Below are positions 36,712-47,865 of a stretch of 64,000 bases of DNA, piece after piece. Position 1 is the stretch's first letter. Each line of letters begins with the position of its first letter. Source of the DNA: Spiroplasma kunkelii CR2-3x (lineage in GTDB: Bacteria > Bacillota_I > Bacilli_A > Mycoplasmatales > Mycoplasmataceae); contig NZ_CP010899.1 in the NCBI RefSeq assembly GCF_001274875.1, positions 496,001-560,000 of the forward strand. The letters run 5' to 3'. A model generated the notes under the pieces. The model did no database searches. It saw only the letters and a list, made by a program, of their open reading frames with translations, and was not told the DNA's origin. The translations under genes were made by a program, and so were the position numbers.

Positions 36712-38838
36712 ATGAAAAAATCGTTATCTTTATTTGTCATATTTATTTTAAGTTTTTTAGGTTTGGTTATTCCATTTATTACTTTAACGGCGTTTGGACC
36801 GTTAAATGAGAAGCATTATATGCTTAAACTAGAGAATAGTACTGATAAAGGTATTAATGAAACTGATTTTATTAATACAATGTTTTTACGTAGTAGTTTT
36901 TTTGAAAATTGGTCGGAGACAAATTATTTTATTAATCCAACTTTAAAAACATCAAAAAAATTATCGTTTAATGATAAATGGTATTTGGATTTTTTACAAG
37001 ATAGTTATTCAACGGGATTTGTTTATGATAAACCAAGTTCATCTTTTTTTAGTTTTTATCAAATGTGAGATAGTTGAAAAAATACATATATGGTTGAAAA
37101 ATTTTATGATGTTAAAAAGGAAAATTTTTTGAATGATTTAACTGATTTTATTTATGCTTTTGCGGTAAAATATCAGATGTATGATGTATCTAAAAAAATT
37201 GTTGACAATATTGAGCGTTATAAAGAAAATCATTATTCAAGAGTTAAGTTAAAACAAGATAATTGAAAATTAATTACTAATAAATATATTCCACGAGATA
37301 CTGGGTGATATATTATAGTATACAAAAGTTTTAATCAATGACGAATAGAAAAAATTAATAGTTCAAAAAACTTTGGAAATGAAACTGGATATGATATGGA
37401 TATTATTTATAAATGAAACTTAAATAATGAACCTATGAACTCTCAATTACCAACTATCGACAAAAATAGTGGTGAAGTTACTGATTGGAATACTTATCAA
37501 CAAAATTTTGTAAAAGAATTTATTAATTATTCTTTAACTGCTGTTTTGCAAGAAAATATTAGAGTACAGCAAGGTGGTAGTGCGGATTATGAAAATCCGA
37601 ATAAGGTTGGAACAAAGCGGATAATTTTTAATTTTGAGACGGTTGATGAATTAGATGTTAAAAATATTAAAAAATCAATTTATCGAATGATTTTGACTGT
37701 TGATGAAGCAAATTTAATTATTTCGGGTAGTTTAGAGTTGAATAATGTTAATAGTGATGATTTAAGTTTTAATTTTAGTTTTATGCGAACGGGAACTGGT
37801 GAAGTTTTTAAATTTAATGGTTCAATTTATTCATTTATAAATAATAAAGATTTAAGATATTTTCAACAGTTTAACGGTCGTTTTGATTTATCTAATTTTT
37901 TACAGTCTTTTTTTGCAAGTGCTTTGGTACCAGTGTTTCAAAATCGTAGTTCATTTATAGAAAATGGATATATTGATAATTTGCAATATGATACTGTTTT
38001 AGTTAACTTTTTTGCGTTGAAATTGCAAAATTTTAATAATATTTTATTGAGTGAGAATATTAATGATAAATTACAATTTGATAAATTATTAAATAGTATG
38101 TTTAAGATTTCACAGAAATTTTATACTAATTATTTACGTACGATTTTTGATTTAGAAAATAATACTTATGTTCAAGGTTATAATAAAAAATATGGTTTAT
38201 TAGTAAATAATGGTTTTAAAATTTATCCACGATATTTTTATTTTTTGGATAAATATAAGCAATTAGATATTAAATTATATTCAGCATTTAAAAATCGGTT
38301 TTATACCATTAATAATTATGGTAGTGTTTTTAATTATGATTTTTCAGTTGCTAATAATTATGATATTAAGTTAAATTCTGGTTATGTTTTTGGTGGTGAT
38401 TTACAAAATAAATATGGTTTGCAATATAAAAAAATTGAAGAACAAAAAATCGGTTATAATGTTTTTGAATTGCAAGCACAAAAAGAGAATGATATGTATC
38501 GTTATTATGATTTTAATTTTGGGATTTATAATTGACAAGAGATAAATAGTGGTGGTTTATTCCCCGATAAGCAATGATGAGAAGTACAATATGTAACGCC
38601 TGAGGGTTGATGAGATTTTGGTGATCATATTAAAAATGCCGTAATTTGAATTGTTAATACTATTCCGGGAGTTAAACAAGTTAACGAGTTAGCGAGTGGT
38701 GTTGGCAAGGTTTTTGAGACAGTATATAGTTTTTTTAGTCAAATATTTGAGGTATGAAAATTTAATCCTGCATTGTATAGTACAATAACAAATATCTTTT
38801 TATTAATTATTTTTATGAAATTTGTACGATTAATATAA
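36712..38838 (+). CDS. plectrovirus large protein ORF1 (708 aa), adsorption/minor-coat candidate
   Basis: Signal/anchor MKKSLSLFVIFILSFLGLVI; large Asn/Tyr/Phe-rich extracytoplasmic part; C-terminal block GWWDFGDHIKNAVIWIVNTI...FSQIFEVWKFNPALY with a final helix (ITNIFLLIIFMKFVRLI). Residues 184-247, from NWKLITNKYIPRDTGWYIIV to the PMNSQLPT region, are encoded by 193 nt almost identical to part of the lipoprotein gene 38850-39260. The homology continues weakly to TDW (IDKNSGEVTDW). Layout with N-terminal signal, big surface part and C-terminal anchor is that of filamentous-phage pIII-type proteins; inferred. ATG 36712 after TTAGGAATTGAGTTT. One frame, many TGA-Trp. Confidence 0.85.
37261..37453 (+). 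repeat. shared-module repeat, ORF1 copy
   Basis: Identical in reverse complement to 38909-39101 except at 37311 (T here, C in the lipoprotein; Tyr codon TAT versus TAC). Flanks differ on both sides. Confidence 0.95.
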
Positions 38839-38868
38839 AAAAGGAACTGTTATTTAGTTCCTTTTTGT
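38837..38868. terminator. bidirectional terminator between ORF1 and lipoprotein
   Basis: AAAAAAGGAACT-GTTATTT-AGTTCCTTTTT. Conserved at 16184-16217. Confidence 0.85.
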
Positions 38869-39260
38869 TCTTTTCAGTTAGTAATTTTACCAGTTTTTTC
38901 GTTAATGGTTGGTAATTGAGAGTTCATAGGTTCATTATTTAAGTTTCATTTATAAATAATATCCATATCATATCCAGTTTCATTTCCAAAGTTTTTTGAA
39001 CTATTAATTTTTTCTATTCGTCATTGATTAAAACTTTTGTATACTATAATGTATCACCCAGTATCTCGTGGAATATATTTATTAGTAATTAATTTTCAAT
39101 TACTATTCTCTGGTGGTTGTTGTGCTTCTGGTGTTGGTATTATCGGTTTATTTTCTTCTTTATTATTATTTGGTTTTTCAGATTTTTCACAGCTGATTAG
39201 TGTTGTTGTACTTGTTGCGGTTAATCCGATTGTTCCTAAAATATTTATTCATTTTTTCAT
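38850..39260 (-). CDS. plectrovirus surface lipoprotein carrying the ORF1 module (136 aa), type 2
   Basis: Signal MKKWINILGTIGLTATSTTT, lipobox LISC (Cys24), linker with CEKSEKPNNNKEENKPIIPT, then QPPENSNWKLITNKYIPRDT...VYKSFNQWRIEKINSSKNFG...IIYKWNLNNEPMNSQLPTIN and EKTGKITNWKEQKGTK. The 64 residues from NWKL to LPT are identical to ORF1 residues 184-247. ATG 39260 after AAGGAGATAAAAAT. Convergent with ORF1 across a shared terminator. It would be anchored on the outer face of the infected cell, displaying the same domain as the virion protein. Confidence 0.9.
38909..39101 (-). repeat. shared-module repeat, lipoprotein copy
   Basis: Inverted partner of 37261-37453 (192 of 193 identical by direct comparison). 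Confidence 0.95.
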
Positions 39261-39339
39261 ATTTTTATCTCCTTATTTAAAATGTTATAATTATCATATA
39301 TAAGTTATAACATATTTTAATATAATTAGGAGGTAAGTT

Positions 39340-40342
39340 GTGAAAAAATATGAAAGATTAGATATTAACGAAAGAGTAAATTTAGAAAAATTAAAAGATA
39401 ATGAATTATTTAAATAATGAATTATTTAAAAAGAAAAATGAAACAATTAATATTAGAAAAATTGCTAAGCAAATGAATAGGTCTTATTCTGTAATTTGAG
39501 AAGAATTAAATATGTTTGATAATATTAATGATTATAATGCTTCAAAAGCACAAAAAATACATGATAAAAATAAAAAACAATGTCGTAAGTATTTAATGTT
39601 AAATTCACAAGAACTAAGTCATTTTTCGAATGAATATAATAATTTTGGTCGTTCGCCACAAAATATTATTACTTCGTATGAATTACAATATAATGTAAAA
39701 TTTGGTGTATGTTTTAAAACAATGTATAAATATATTAGATTAGGTTATTTTAATTTAAAAAAAGAAATGTTATATTTTAAAAATAAAAAAAGAAAAACAA
39801 AAAATGGTGAAAAAAATGATAATCGTGGTGTATTGCTTAATATTAGAGATTATAAACATTTTTTAAATGATTATGGAGATGATTTAAATTTTAGTGGAAT
39901 TTGAGAAATGGATACTATTGATTGTGGTAATTTTTATTTGTTAGTTTTAGTGAATCGTAATTCTAAAATACTTTTTTATGATATTTTATTCAGTAAAAAG
40001 GCAAGTATTGTATTAACAATTTTAATGAAAATGATTAACCAAATTGGTATTAGTAAATTTAGTTGTATTTTAACCGATAGAGGAAAAGAATTTTATAGAT
40101 GAAAAATAATAGAAAAACATTTTAAAATAAGAGTTTATTTTTGTGATGCTGGTAAACCTCGTCAGAAAGCATTAGTAGAAAGAATAAATAGAGATATAAG
40201 GCGATGATTAGGTAAAAATGAGTCATTAATTAATATTCGTAGTAGATTAAAATCTATTTTAGATATATTAAATAATACAATTAGACCTTGTTTGGAAAAT
40301 TTTACATCAAGACAATATTTTAAAAAAATTTTTTCAAATTAA
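39340..40342 (+). mobile_element. IS30-family transposase of the plectrovirus, frameshifted
   Basis: GTG start at 39340 after TTAGGAGGTAAGTT: MKKYERLDINERVNLEKLKD-NELFK then TAA. The 16-nt AATGAATTATTTAAAT is tandemly duplicated at 39400-39431, shifting the frame; the second frame runs NNELFKKKNETINIRKIAKQ (helix-turn-helix) to the end. DDE residues: WEMDTIDCGNFYLLVL, CILTDRGKEFYRW, KALVERINRDIRRWLGKN. SpV1-type plectroviruses carry an IS30-family transposase used for chromosomal integration. This copy is inactivated unless the duplication is an artefact. Confidence 0.85.
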
Positions 40343-40520
40343 ATTAATGTTTGTATATGATTAATAAAATCTATTTTTTTGTTATGTTTAATTTTATAAT
40401 TTTGAAAATAAATATTAAAAATAATATTTTTATTTTGTTATTTTTTGTAATTATTGATTTTTATTTTTAATTTGTTATAATATTATTAACTTTTTATAGT
40501 TTAGTTTTACAGTATACATA

Positions 40521-40672
40521 GTATTTAATGCTCAATGTTCAGCAGTAATTTCATCTTGTCTAAGTGTGTATTTAATCAACATATTTTCAATTTATTCTTC
40601 ATTTTCTTTATTATATGTAAAACAATAACCTCAATATCTTTGTTTTAAACATATTTTCTTTTTCTTAATATT
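40521..40672 (-). pseudogene. remnant of the first gene of a recT-type operon
   Basis: IKKKKICLKQRYWGYCFTYN, stop, MLIKYTLRQDEITAEHWALN matches the 43-aa Cys protein at 20025-20156. The start codon is lost (ATT) and there is an internal TAA. A third edge of this tailed-phage type, next to the plectrovirus end. Confidence 0.75.
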
Positions 40673-40679
40673 TATCTCC

Positions 40680-41020
40680 TATTAAAATCTGCAACTATAT
40701 TTATAAGATTGACGCCAGACATATATTTGTCTTCTCTCTTCCGTTCCCATTTCAGGGAGGCAACGCTCAGTTTTTGAAATTAAATTTACTTGCATCAATT
40801 TGAGAGACCTAATGCTAAACGCAAATTTAATTCTTTAAGTCGCTATCTATATGTTTATTGTCGTTCGATATTAGCCTTGGACTTATAACGACTATCACTT
40901 GTTAAAGTGTCTATTATTTACAGTCTATTTACTGTTGGGTTAGATCACCAAAATATTTATTAAATTGTTGGATTGTTTTCAAATAAAAAAAACAACCCTT
41001 TAACAATAGTTTTTTTGCCG
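40680..41020. other. non-coding block and hairpin at a phage right end
   Basis: GC-richer stretch (GACGCCAGACATATATTTGT, CATTTCAGGGAGGCAACGCT, GTCGCTATCTATATGTTTAT) with no ORF, in the same place relative to the operon remnant as the block at 20.24-20.56 kb. Ends with the AAACAACCCTTTAACAATAG hairpin and GCCGCTTCATCGTACA at 41017-41032. Possibly a structured RNA or phage attachment/replication region. Confidence 0.45.
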
Positions 41021-41032
41021 CTTCATCGTACA

Positions 41033-41644
41033 AAATGCATTTTTATTAATTCATTTTACTTTTAAATTTATCATTCTTCTTAAATTCTGGTAGGGTGGTT
41101 GTGATGTTAAGCGACAGGATATAGATATTTTTTAATGTATTAAAATATCAAATATCAATTAACAAAACTATTAACTTTCAATTGTTTCAGAATAATAATT
41201 AAAAATAATTCCCTTGTCTATTTGATAAAAAAAACTAGTCTGTAAAATGATTTGTGATACAAATATATCTATTCTTTTTTATCATTTAAACTAAGTAGCA
41301 AATCAATTTTTAATAAACATAATATATATACCCTGAATTATTTAATTATTTCTGAACAAATATAATTAACAAATATAATTATCAAAATAATAAACATTAG
41401 TCTGAGTGAAAGTTGTGTTTCAATTATGTGAAGTTATACTAGTTTTAATTTAAAACTAGTATCTTTTTTATTTTTAAAATTTTAAATTGTTTTTTCTGTT
41501 GGATTTTGTTTTAATTAAAATGATAAATAACAAACGATTTTTACATTTTATTATTGGTTTTGATAGAAATAAGGTATAATATAATATATATCTAAATAAT
41601 TAATATATGTATGGTTTTTTATGGTTAAAAGATAGGTGAAAAAA
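41033..41644. other. AT-rich intergenic region with terminator
   Basis: No ORF supported. Contains TACTAGTTTT-AATTT-AAAACTAGTATCTTTTTT at 41437-41468, a strong terminator on the plus strand with no intact gene before it, and a TATAAT box (GGTATAATATAATATATA, about 41575) that is the likely promoter of the next gene. Confidence 0.6.
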
Positions 41645-42978
41645 ATGGAGAAATTACGTAGAGTGTCATTAACTTTCTTAACAATTGGCGGAATTTTTAG
41701 TGCGTTACTGTTCGGAATATTAATTATGCTAGCAAATAAAATTAATAATCAAATGTTCCTTTATAATGCTGCATATATGCTATTATACGATATTGCTCTT
41801 TTAGTTTTACAGTTTTCAAATATGATAGTATATCATAATGTGATGGCAAACCCAGAATTAGTTGGGGGGATTTTAATTGGAATTTCTAGTTTTTTAGTAT
41901 TGTTGTATTTAATTCCAAATTATTTATCAAAAAATAATGGTTATAAAATTTTTGGCATAAGTGGCGCTTTTGTTATTGGATTAATATCTTGCATTTTATT
42001 AACAATGGCTGTTGTACTTGCTGGTCAATCAATAAGTGCTAAAACTAGTTTAAATATTTTTAAGTTAAATTTACCAATTAATTCAGGTTTTATTTTGCTA
42101 TTTATTGGACCAGTCTTAACCTTATTTGGTAGTTGATTTGCAATAGCTTATTATTATACAACACGAAAAGCAAAATCATTAACACAAGAACAAAAAAAAG
42201 TTTAACAGCAATTAATTTTGAAACTGGTAAAGGTAAAATTGGTGCTAGTGGGTTAACACCACAAAAAGAAATGGTTAATCAAGCTGAACTTACTTTTATT
42301 GAAGAAACAAAAACTCCTCTTAACAACAAATCAGTTTCAACAACAAATGATTTAAAAGTAAAAATGGCATTATTAAAAGCAAAAATGGCTCGGAATGCTC
42401 TTTTACATGAGCAAGGTGAAGGACATCTTGTTCCAGAGGAAGAAGATAATAATTCTGATAATTCAAAACCAACAATTCGTGTTGGTGCAGAAGGCCAATA
42501 TTTACGTACAATTAAAGAGGGTGAAGGAATTGTTGATGAATCACCAGCAGGATTACTTATTGAACAAGAAGGTGACTTTGTGAAAAAAGGTGATATTATT
42601 AAACATCGTGATTATTCAGTTCCTATTTTTAGTGTGGAAACTTCATCTTCAAAAGGAAATTTTAATGCCTATGATTCAATTATTATTCCAAAATCAAAAC
42701 AACATATGTCATTAGATAAAACAGAATTAGCAGAACGAATTGGTTCGGTTTCAAAACCAAGTGGTAAGCAACGCATTAACCCCAATGCCCGTGTTGATAG
42801 TTCTTATGATGGTAAAGTTTTTTTAGGTGATATTGATAAAATTTGAACAGCAGGAAAAAAATACCGTGAAGATATTACAAAAAAACCAGCAACTAATAAT
42901 TCTTTACAATCATCGGATTTACACCATAATTTTGAGAATGAAAATGAAAATGATGATAAAATAGATGATAATCATTAA
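41645..42978 (+). CDS. membrane protein with cytoplasmic tail, two frames joined by an A8 slip
   Basis: ATG 41645 after GATAGGTGAAAAAA. The first frame has four helices (LTFLTIGGIFSALLFGILIM; MLLYDIALLVLQFSNMIVYH; LIGISSFLVLLYLIPNYL; INSGFILLFIGPVLTLFGSW) and stops at 42204, just after CAA-AAA-AAA-GTT-TAA. The -1 frame continues SLTAINFETGKGKIGASGLT for about 258 residues to DDKIDDNH. The slippery A-AAA-AAA heptamer is in the right phase for a -1 shift giving a 445-aa product. It could be programmed, transcriptional slippage or a mutation. The tail is hydrophilic with Lys/Asp/Gly-rich repeats. Function unknown. Confidence 0.65.
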
Positions 42979-43011
42979 TTAATCCATATTTATGATAGGG
43001 GGAGGAATAGC

Positions 43012-43701
43012 ATGGCATTGGAAAAAGTGATACCATATCAGGGTAACTTAATTAAATATGATTTAATTATTAAAGAACAGAATAATATTGTGTTGAATGT
43101 TAATAATGGCAAAATTAAAGTATCGGCCCCCAGTTATGCCCATGATTGGGAAATTGAAACTCTAATTTATAAAAATATTAAAAAAATTATTACTGTAATT
43201 AATATTCACGATAATTATCGAAAGATTGTCATTAATCCAAACGGAACAAGTTATGTTTATGTTTTTAATGAAAAATATCCGTTGCAATTAACCAATGAAA
43301 ATATTCATACAAAAATTATTAATCGACAATATTTTTTATTAAAAGATGCTGGTATTTATGATGAAAATGTTAAAAAGTTACACCATTTTTTAAAACAAAA
43401 ATTTAGTTATAAATTTGAACAGTTATTAAATAAATGAGCAACAATAATGAATTTATCTTATAAAAATTTAACAATTAAAGCGATGGTTCGTAAATGAGGT
43501 GTGTGTTATCCACAAACGGAAAAAATTGTTTTAAATACAAAGTTAATTCATTTTGATCCGACAGTATTGGAATATGTAATTATTCATGAATTATCACATT
43601 TAGTTCATCATAATCATTCTAAGGCGTTTTGATATCATGTTGAAAAATATATGCCAAATTATCGTGAAAAAGTTGAAATTTTAAAAAAACCAGGAATCTA
43701 A
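43012..43701 (+). CDS. YgjP-like (DUF45) metallopeptidase
   Basis: A 229-aa protein. Zinc site VIIHELSHLVHHNHSKAFWY (HExxH plus downstream His and Phe) and MVRKWGVCYPQTEKIVLNTK are the hallmarks of the DUF45/YgjP family. N-terminal half is beta-rich. The biological substrate is unknown in this family. ATG 43012 after TAGGGGGAGGAATAGC. One TGA-Trp at 43435. Confidence 0.88.
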
Positions 43702-43750
43702 TATGGTTTTATTTTTAATTTAAAATAAATAAGTAAGGAGTTAAGAAATA

Positions 43751-44289
43751 TGCTTTATATTAGTAATAAACAAGACAATAAAAATCTTATAAAGGATCAA
43801 TTGTTGTTGATGCTGATGGAATTAATGTTTTAGATGTCCCATTATTACGGAAATTATGTGGGCGATCAATTTTAATACCCCATGCATTGGAAATATCACG
43901 TTTAATTAATAAAAGCGTACCAGAAATTTTAAGTAATTGAATTAATATTGCAAAAGATTTTGCTAATATAAGTATAAAATTATTGTTGTTTTAAAAGGAT
44001 ATCAATCAATTATTACGGATGGTAATCGCGTGTATATTAAAACGGTACCGGTAATCCATATATGGCTGTTGCTGGTATGGGTGATACGCTAACTGGTTTA
44101 ATTACTAGTTTAGTTGGTTAAGGTTATGAATTGTTTTAAGCAACAATTGTTGAAACGTATTTACACTGGTTAGTTGGTGATGAAATTTCACAATGCAAAA
44201 AACCAGTGTTACCAACAGACATTATTGATCAAATTGTTTTTTTAGCAGAGCTTATTGGAAGTGACGATTCGCTTAATTTTAAAAAATAG
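43751..44289 (+). pseudogene. nnrD: ADP-dependent NAD(P)H-hydrate dehydratase remnant
   Basis: SIVVDADGINVLDVPLLRKL, SILIPHALEISRLINKSVPE, then frameshifts, NPYMAVAGMGDTLTGLITSL, stop, GYELF, stop, ATIVETYLHWLVGDEISQCK and PVLPTDIIDQIVFLAELI. DADG.N, IPH..E and AGxGDxLTG are the signature blocks of the carbohydrate-kinase-like repair enzyme that regenerates hydrated NAD(P)H. At least three breaks. ATG 43751 after AAGTAAGGAGTTAAGAAAT. Confidence 0.85.
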
Positions 44290-44357
44290 TTATTTTGGTT
44301 ATTTTGGTAACTTTTGAATTTGTTATAATTGATTAAAATGAAAATTGGAGAATAATA

Positions 44358-47300
44358 ATGGGGCAAATTTTAAAAAGTTATTTAAAATCATATTTTAAAA
44401 ATTGAATTGAAGCCCAAGGTTTAATTCTTTTTATTATCATTATTATTGCAACAATTGCCGGAATTTTATCAGGTGCTTTACAATATAAAATAAAATATAA
44501 TGATTTAGTATATATATCTGAACAATGAGATTATAATTTTAGTGTTGAAGATTATAAACCTAATTTTATCGAAGATTATTATTTACATAATAAGTTTATT
44601 GATAAAAATAAGCAAGAAATTAATGTTACAGGAGTTCCCCAAGCAATTTTAAATGAAAACAGTAGTTGGTGAAAAACAACAAAAAGTGTGTGTGGTAATC
44701 TTGCAAGTCCAGAATTACAGCAAATTTATTCAACAAGTCAAATTATTAATAAATTAGCGGAAGTTGCGCAATATCGAGGAATGAAGAAAAATATTGATGG
44801 TGTTAATCCGATTGGATATCTTTATTTTAAAAAATTTAATTGAAACCAACCAAAAGAAATGGTAACATGGTTATTAAGACAAAAAAATTTGCCAGAATAT
44901 TCTGTTGGTGTTTTTGAAGCTATTTCTTTTAAACAAGAAAGCGGTTCAAATTATACTTTAAAGATTACTCCTGCGGTAGTACAAAATCTAGAACAGACAG
45001 CCGCCGTTAATTTTAACCAATTGAAATTATACCAAGGACAGTTTCCAACATTAGATAATGAAGCAGTTATTAGTAGTTTATTTGCAGAGCAAAATAATTT
45101 AAAAATTGGAGATATTTTTCCAGTCATTCAGAACAACCCAAATTTTAATTTAAAAATTGTTGGAATTGGAAATAATTTAGATAATTTTATTAAGCGGACA
45201 AGTTTAAAAATTAATAGTAGCAATGATATTAGGAAATATGGTGTATTATTTACAACTGAGCATTTTCAAACTCAATTGCAGGATGCAAATGTTCGTGGTG
45301 AGTTAGGGAATATTACTTTAAATCCAAGTCAAAAAATTTTAATTAAATTAAATTCAACAAATGCAATTTTAACTTTAAAAGAAAATTTAGCACAGGGTTA
45401 TATTAATCCAACAGCAACTTTAATTTCATATGAAAATAGTGATATTGCAATGCAAACGCAAAATATTAATATTCAAATTATTTTGTATAGTGCAATTGGT
45501 TCGGTGTTGTTATTTTTAGGTTTTATTTTTATTAATTATACAATGAAAAAAGAGATGAATAAAACTCGTCGTCAAATTGGAATTTTTAAAGCTTTTGGTT
45601 ATCAAACAACGGAATTATCATGAATTTTTTCAACAAAGTTTTTTGTCACTATGCTATTTGGTATTATCTTAGGATATTGTGTTAGTATTCCTATTCAGTT
45701 ATATGTTAATACATTATATACAACAGGATTATTAATTCCATTTAAATTAATTTATGTTTCCTGATGATTTATGCTAATTTTGTTTTTAGTTATCCCCATC
45801 TTTTTTACTACTTTATCATTTTTATTTACAATGAGTTATTTAAAAAAACCAAGTTTAGTATTAATTAATGGTGCTGGAAAAATGCATTTTTATGGTTTAA
45901 TAATTGGGATTAAAAAAAATTTTAGTAAAACAAGTTTCTTGTTTCGAATTCAATTAGCATTTACTTTAAAAGGATTTTTAAAATGAATGATTGTAATATT
46001 TATTTTCTTTATTTCTTCATTACTATTTATCATTCAATTTAATGCATCTGATATTTTTTGACAAATTGTTTATTCGTTTAGTAATGTTTATAAAAAAGAT
46101 GTTGACCATAGCTTCCAATTTCCAAGTTTATTAACAATGGCAACAAGTCATCGAACTTCAACAGGAGAAGAAAAATTAAAATTAATAAATAATAATCATT
46201 TTTGAGTGTTACCAACAAGTAATGTTGAACAAACCCAAGCTGTTTCATTAGCAAAATTTAATGAATTAGCAACAGAGATTAATCATAATCCGATGGATAT
46301 GGAATTATGACAAAAACTCTTTCTTTATAAGCCAATTTATCAGTCAGTTTATTTAACTGATTTAATTCAAGTTGTTAAAGATATAACAAATATAACAGGA
46401 GGAAATTTACCAGATTGAGGAAAAAATATTGTTAATTTAAGTAATCTGATTGACCAGACACATATTAAGACAGTTGTTAGTTTTAATACATTGTATTATA
46501 ATCCTCAAACAGAATTGCCAGTTCTTAATTTAGCTGTAACTCCAAGTAATCGTGAAACAGCAGTAATTAGTGATCTTAATTTAAAAGGGATTGAACCAAA
46601 TACTTTGACAAATTTTTATCAAATGGAAGGTGTTAACAAAACGGTTATTAACGAATTGTTTGCAGCACCATTAACAAGAACACAAATTCCTGCAATTATT
46701 TCAGAAAAAATAGCTAAATTAAATAATTTAAAAATTAATGACACTTTTGAATTTACTGTTAAAAATGTAAGATCTCCGTATAATATATCAATTGCTGTAA
46801 AGGGAATTAATAAAAATGATACAACAAGAAGCAATGTTTTTATTAATGCTAATACTATTCGGTTTTTATTTTATGATTTTAACGAAAAACCAGTCCCAAA
46901 TAATTTTTATGATGGATTTATTTCTAAGGAAAAAATGATTTATGATAAGATCAACCCAAAAGAATTGCTAATGGGGAAACAAGATTATAAGATTACATTG
47001 CAAAACTTAACAATTAATATTTTTAACCATGATATTACGGATAATTTAGGAAAAATTATGACAACAATAACTAGTGATGGTAGTGATATTAGTATCTTTA
47101 CAGGTCCAAATAATGTTGAATTAATTACCTTGCAAAAATTATTAGCATCGGCAGGCTTGGAAATGTTAAATGATTCATTGTTAATTTTACAAATATTAAA
47201 TGGAATTATTATTTTCATTATTTTAGCAGTTATTACTTCTTCGGTAATTGATGAAGCTAGCTCAGTTATTTTAACAATGCGAGCCTTAGGATATAAACCA

Positions 47301-47561
47301 GGGCAAGTAAACTTTATTATAATTGGTAATTATGTTCTTGGTGTTTTATTTGCTTTCTTCCTGGCATATGTTATTTCCTTACTAATTTGGTACTTTGCTG
47401 TTAACATTATTTTAGAACAGTTTAAATTTGTTATTAATTTACCATTAAATTGACAAACACCATTAAAAGTTGGAACTATTATTAGTATTATTTTAGTTCT
47501 ATCATGACTATTATCTATGTATTTAGTAAAAAAACAAAAACTAAATGAATTAACTGAGTAA
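44358..47561 (+). CDS. large FtsX-like permease-domain protein (1067 aa)
   Basis: One continuous frame with TGA-Trp. Residue 15-40 helix (WIEAQGLILFIIIIIATIAG); a first large extracytoplasmic domain; three helices (NIQIILYSAIGSVLLFLGFI; KFFVTMLFGIILGYCVSIPI; FMLILFLVIPIFFTTLSFLF); RIQLAFTLKGFLKWMIVIFI; a second large outer domain; three C-terminal helices (ILQILNGIIIFIILAVITSS; YVLGVLFAFFLAYVISLLIW; VGTIISIILVLSWLLSMYLV). RRQIGIFKAFGYQTTELS and ASSVILTMRALGYKPGQVN are the FtsX/MacB coupling-helix motifs. A MacB-like duplicated permease, likely working with an ABC ATPase encoded elsewhere, since none is adjacent. ATG 44358 after AAATTGGAGAATAATA. Confidence 0.88.
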
Positions 47562-47589
47562 AATAGATTATAATAAAATTATAAAATTT

Positions 47590-47832
47590 CAGATTAAATC
47601 GTTGATTTAGGAATAGTAATTAATATGGTTATCGTCAGAGAGGTTATGAATGGTGCAAATAACTGGTGAGATATTAAGGAATTCACCTAATTAGAGCTGT
47701 TAATCCCAGCCGGATTATTTAATATAAATGATTAGTTAACTGTAATTAAGACTATTTATTACTAAAAAAAAGATGGTACCGTAAGAAATTGCTCCTTGTT
47801 TATTTTTTTAATATAGACAAGGATTTTTCTAG
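47590..47832 (+). promoter_or_regulatory. T-box riboswitch before pheST
   Basis: CAGAGAGG at 47636, a clear specifier TTC (Phe) in GGAATTCACC at 47682-47684, T-box core GATGGTACC at 47772-47780, and terminator CTCCTTGT / ACAAGGATTTTT ending at about 47830. The specifier matches the regulated gene. Confidence 0.9.
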
Positions 47833-47865
47833 CTTAATTAGACTTCAGCAAGAAAGGATTAAACA

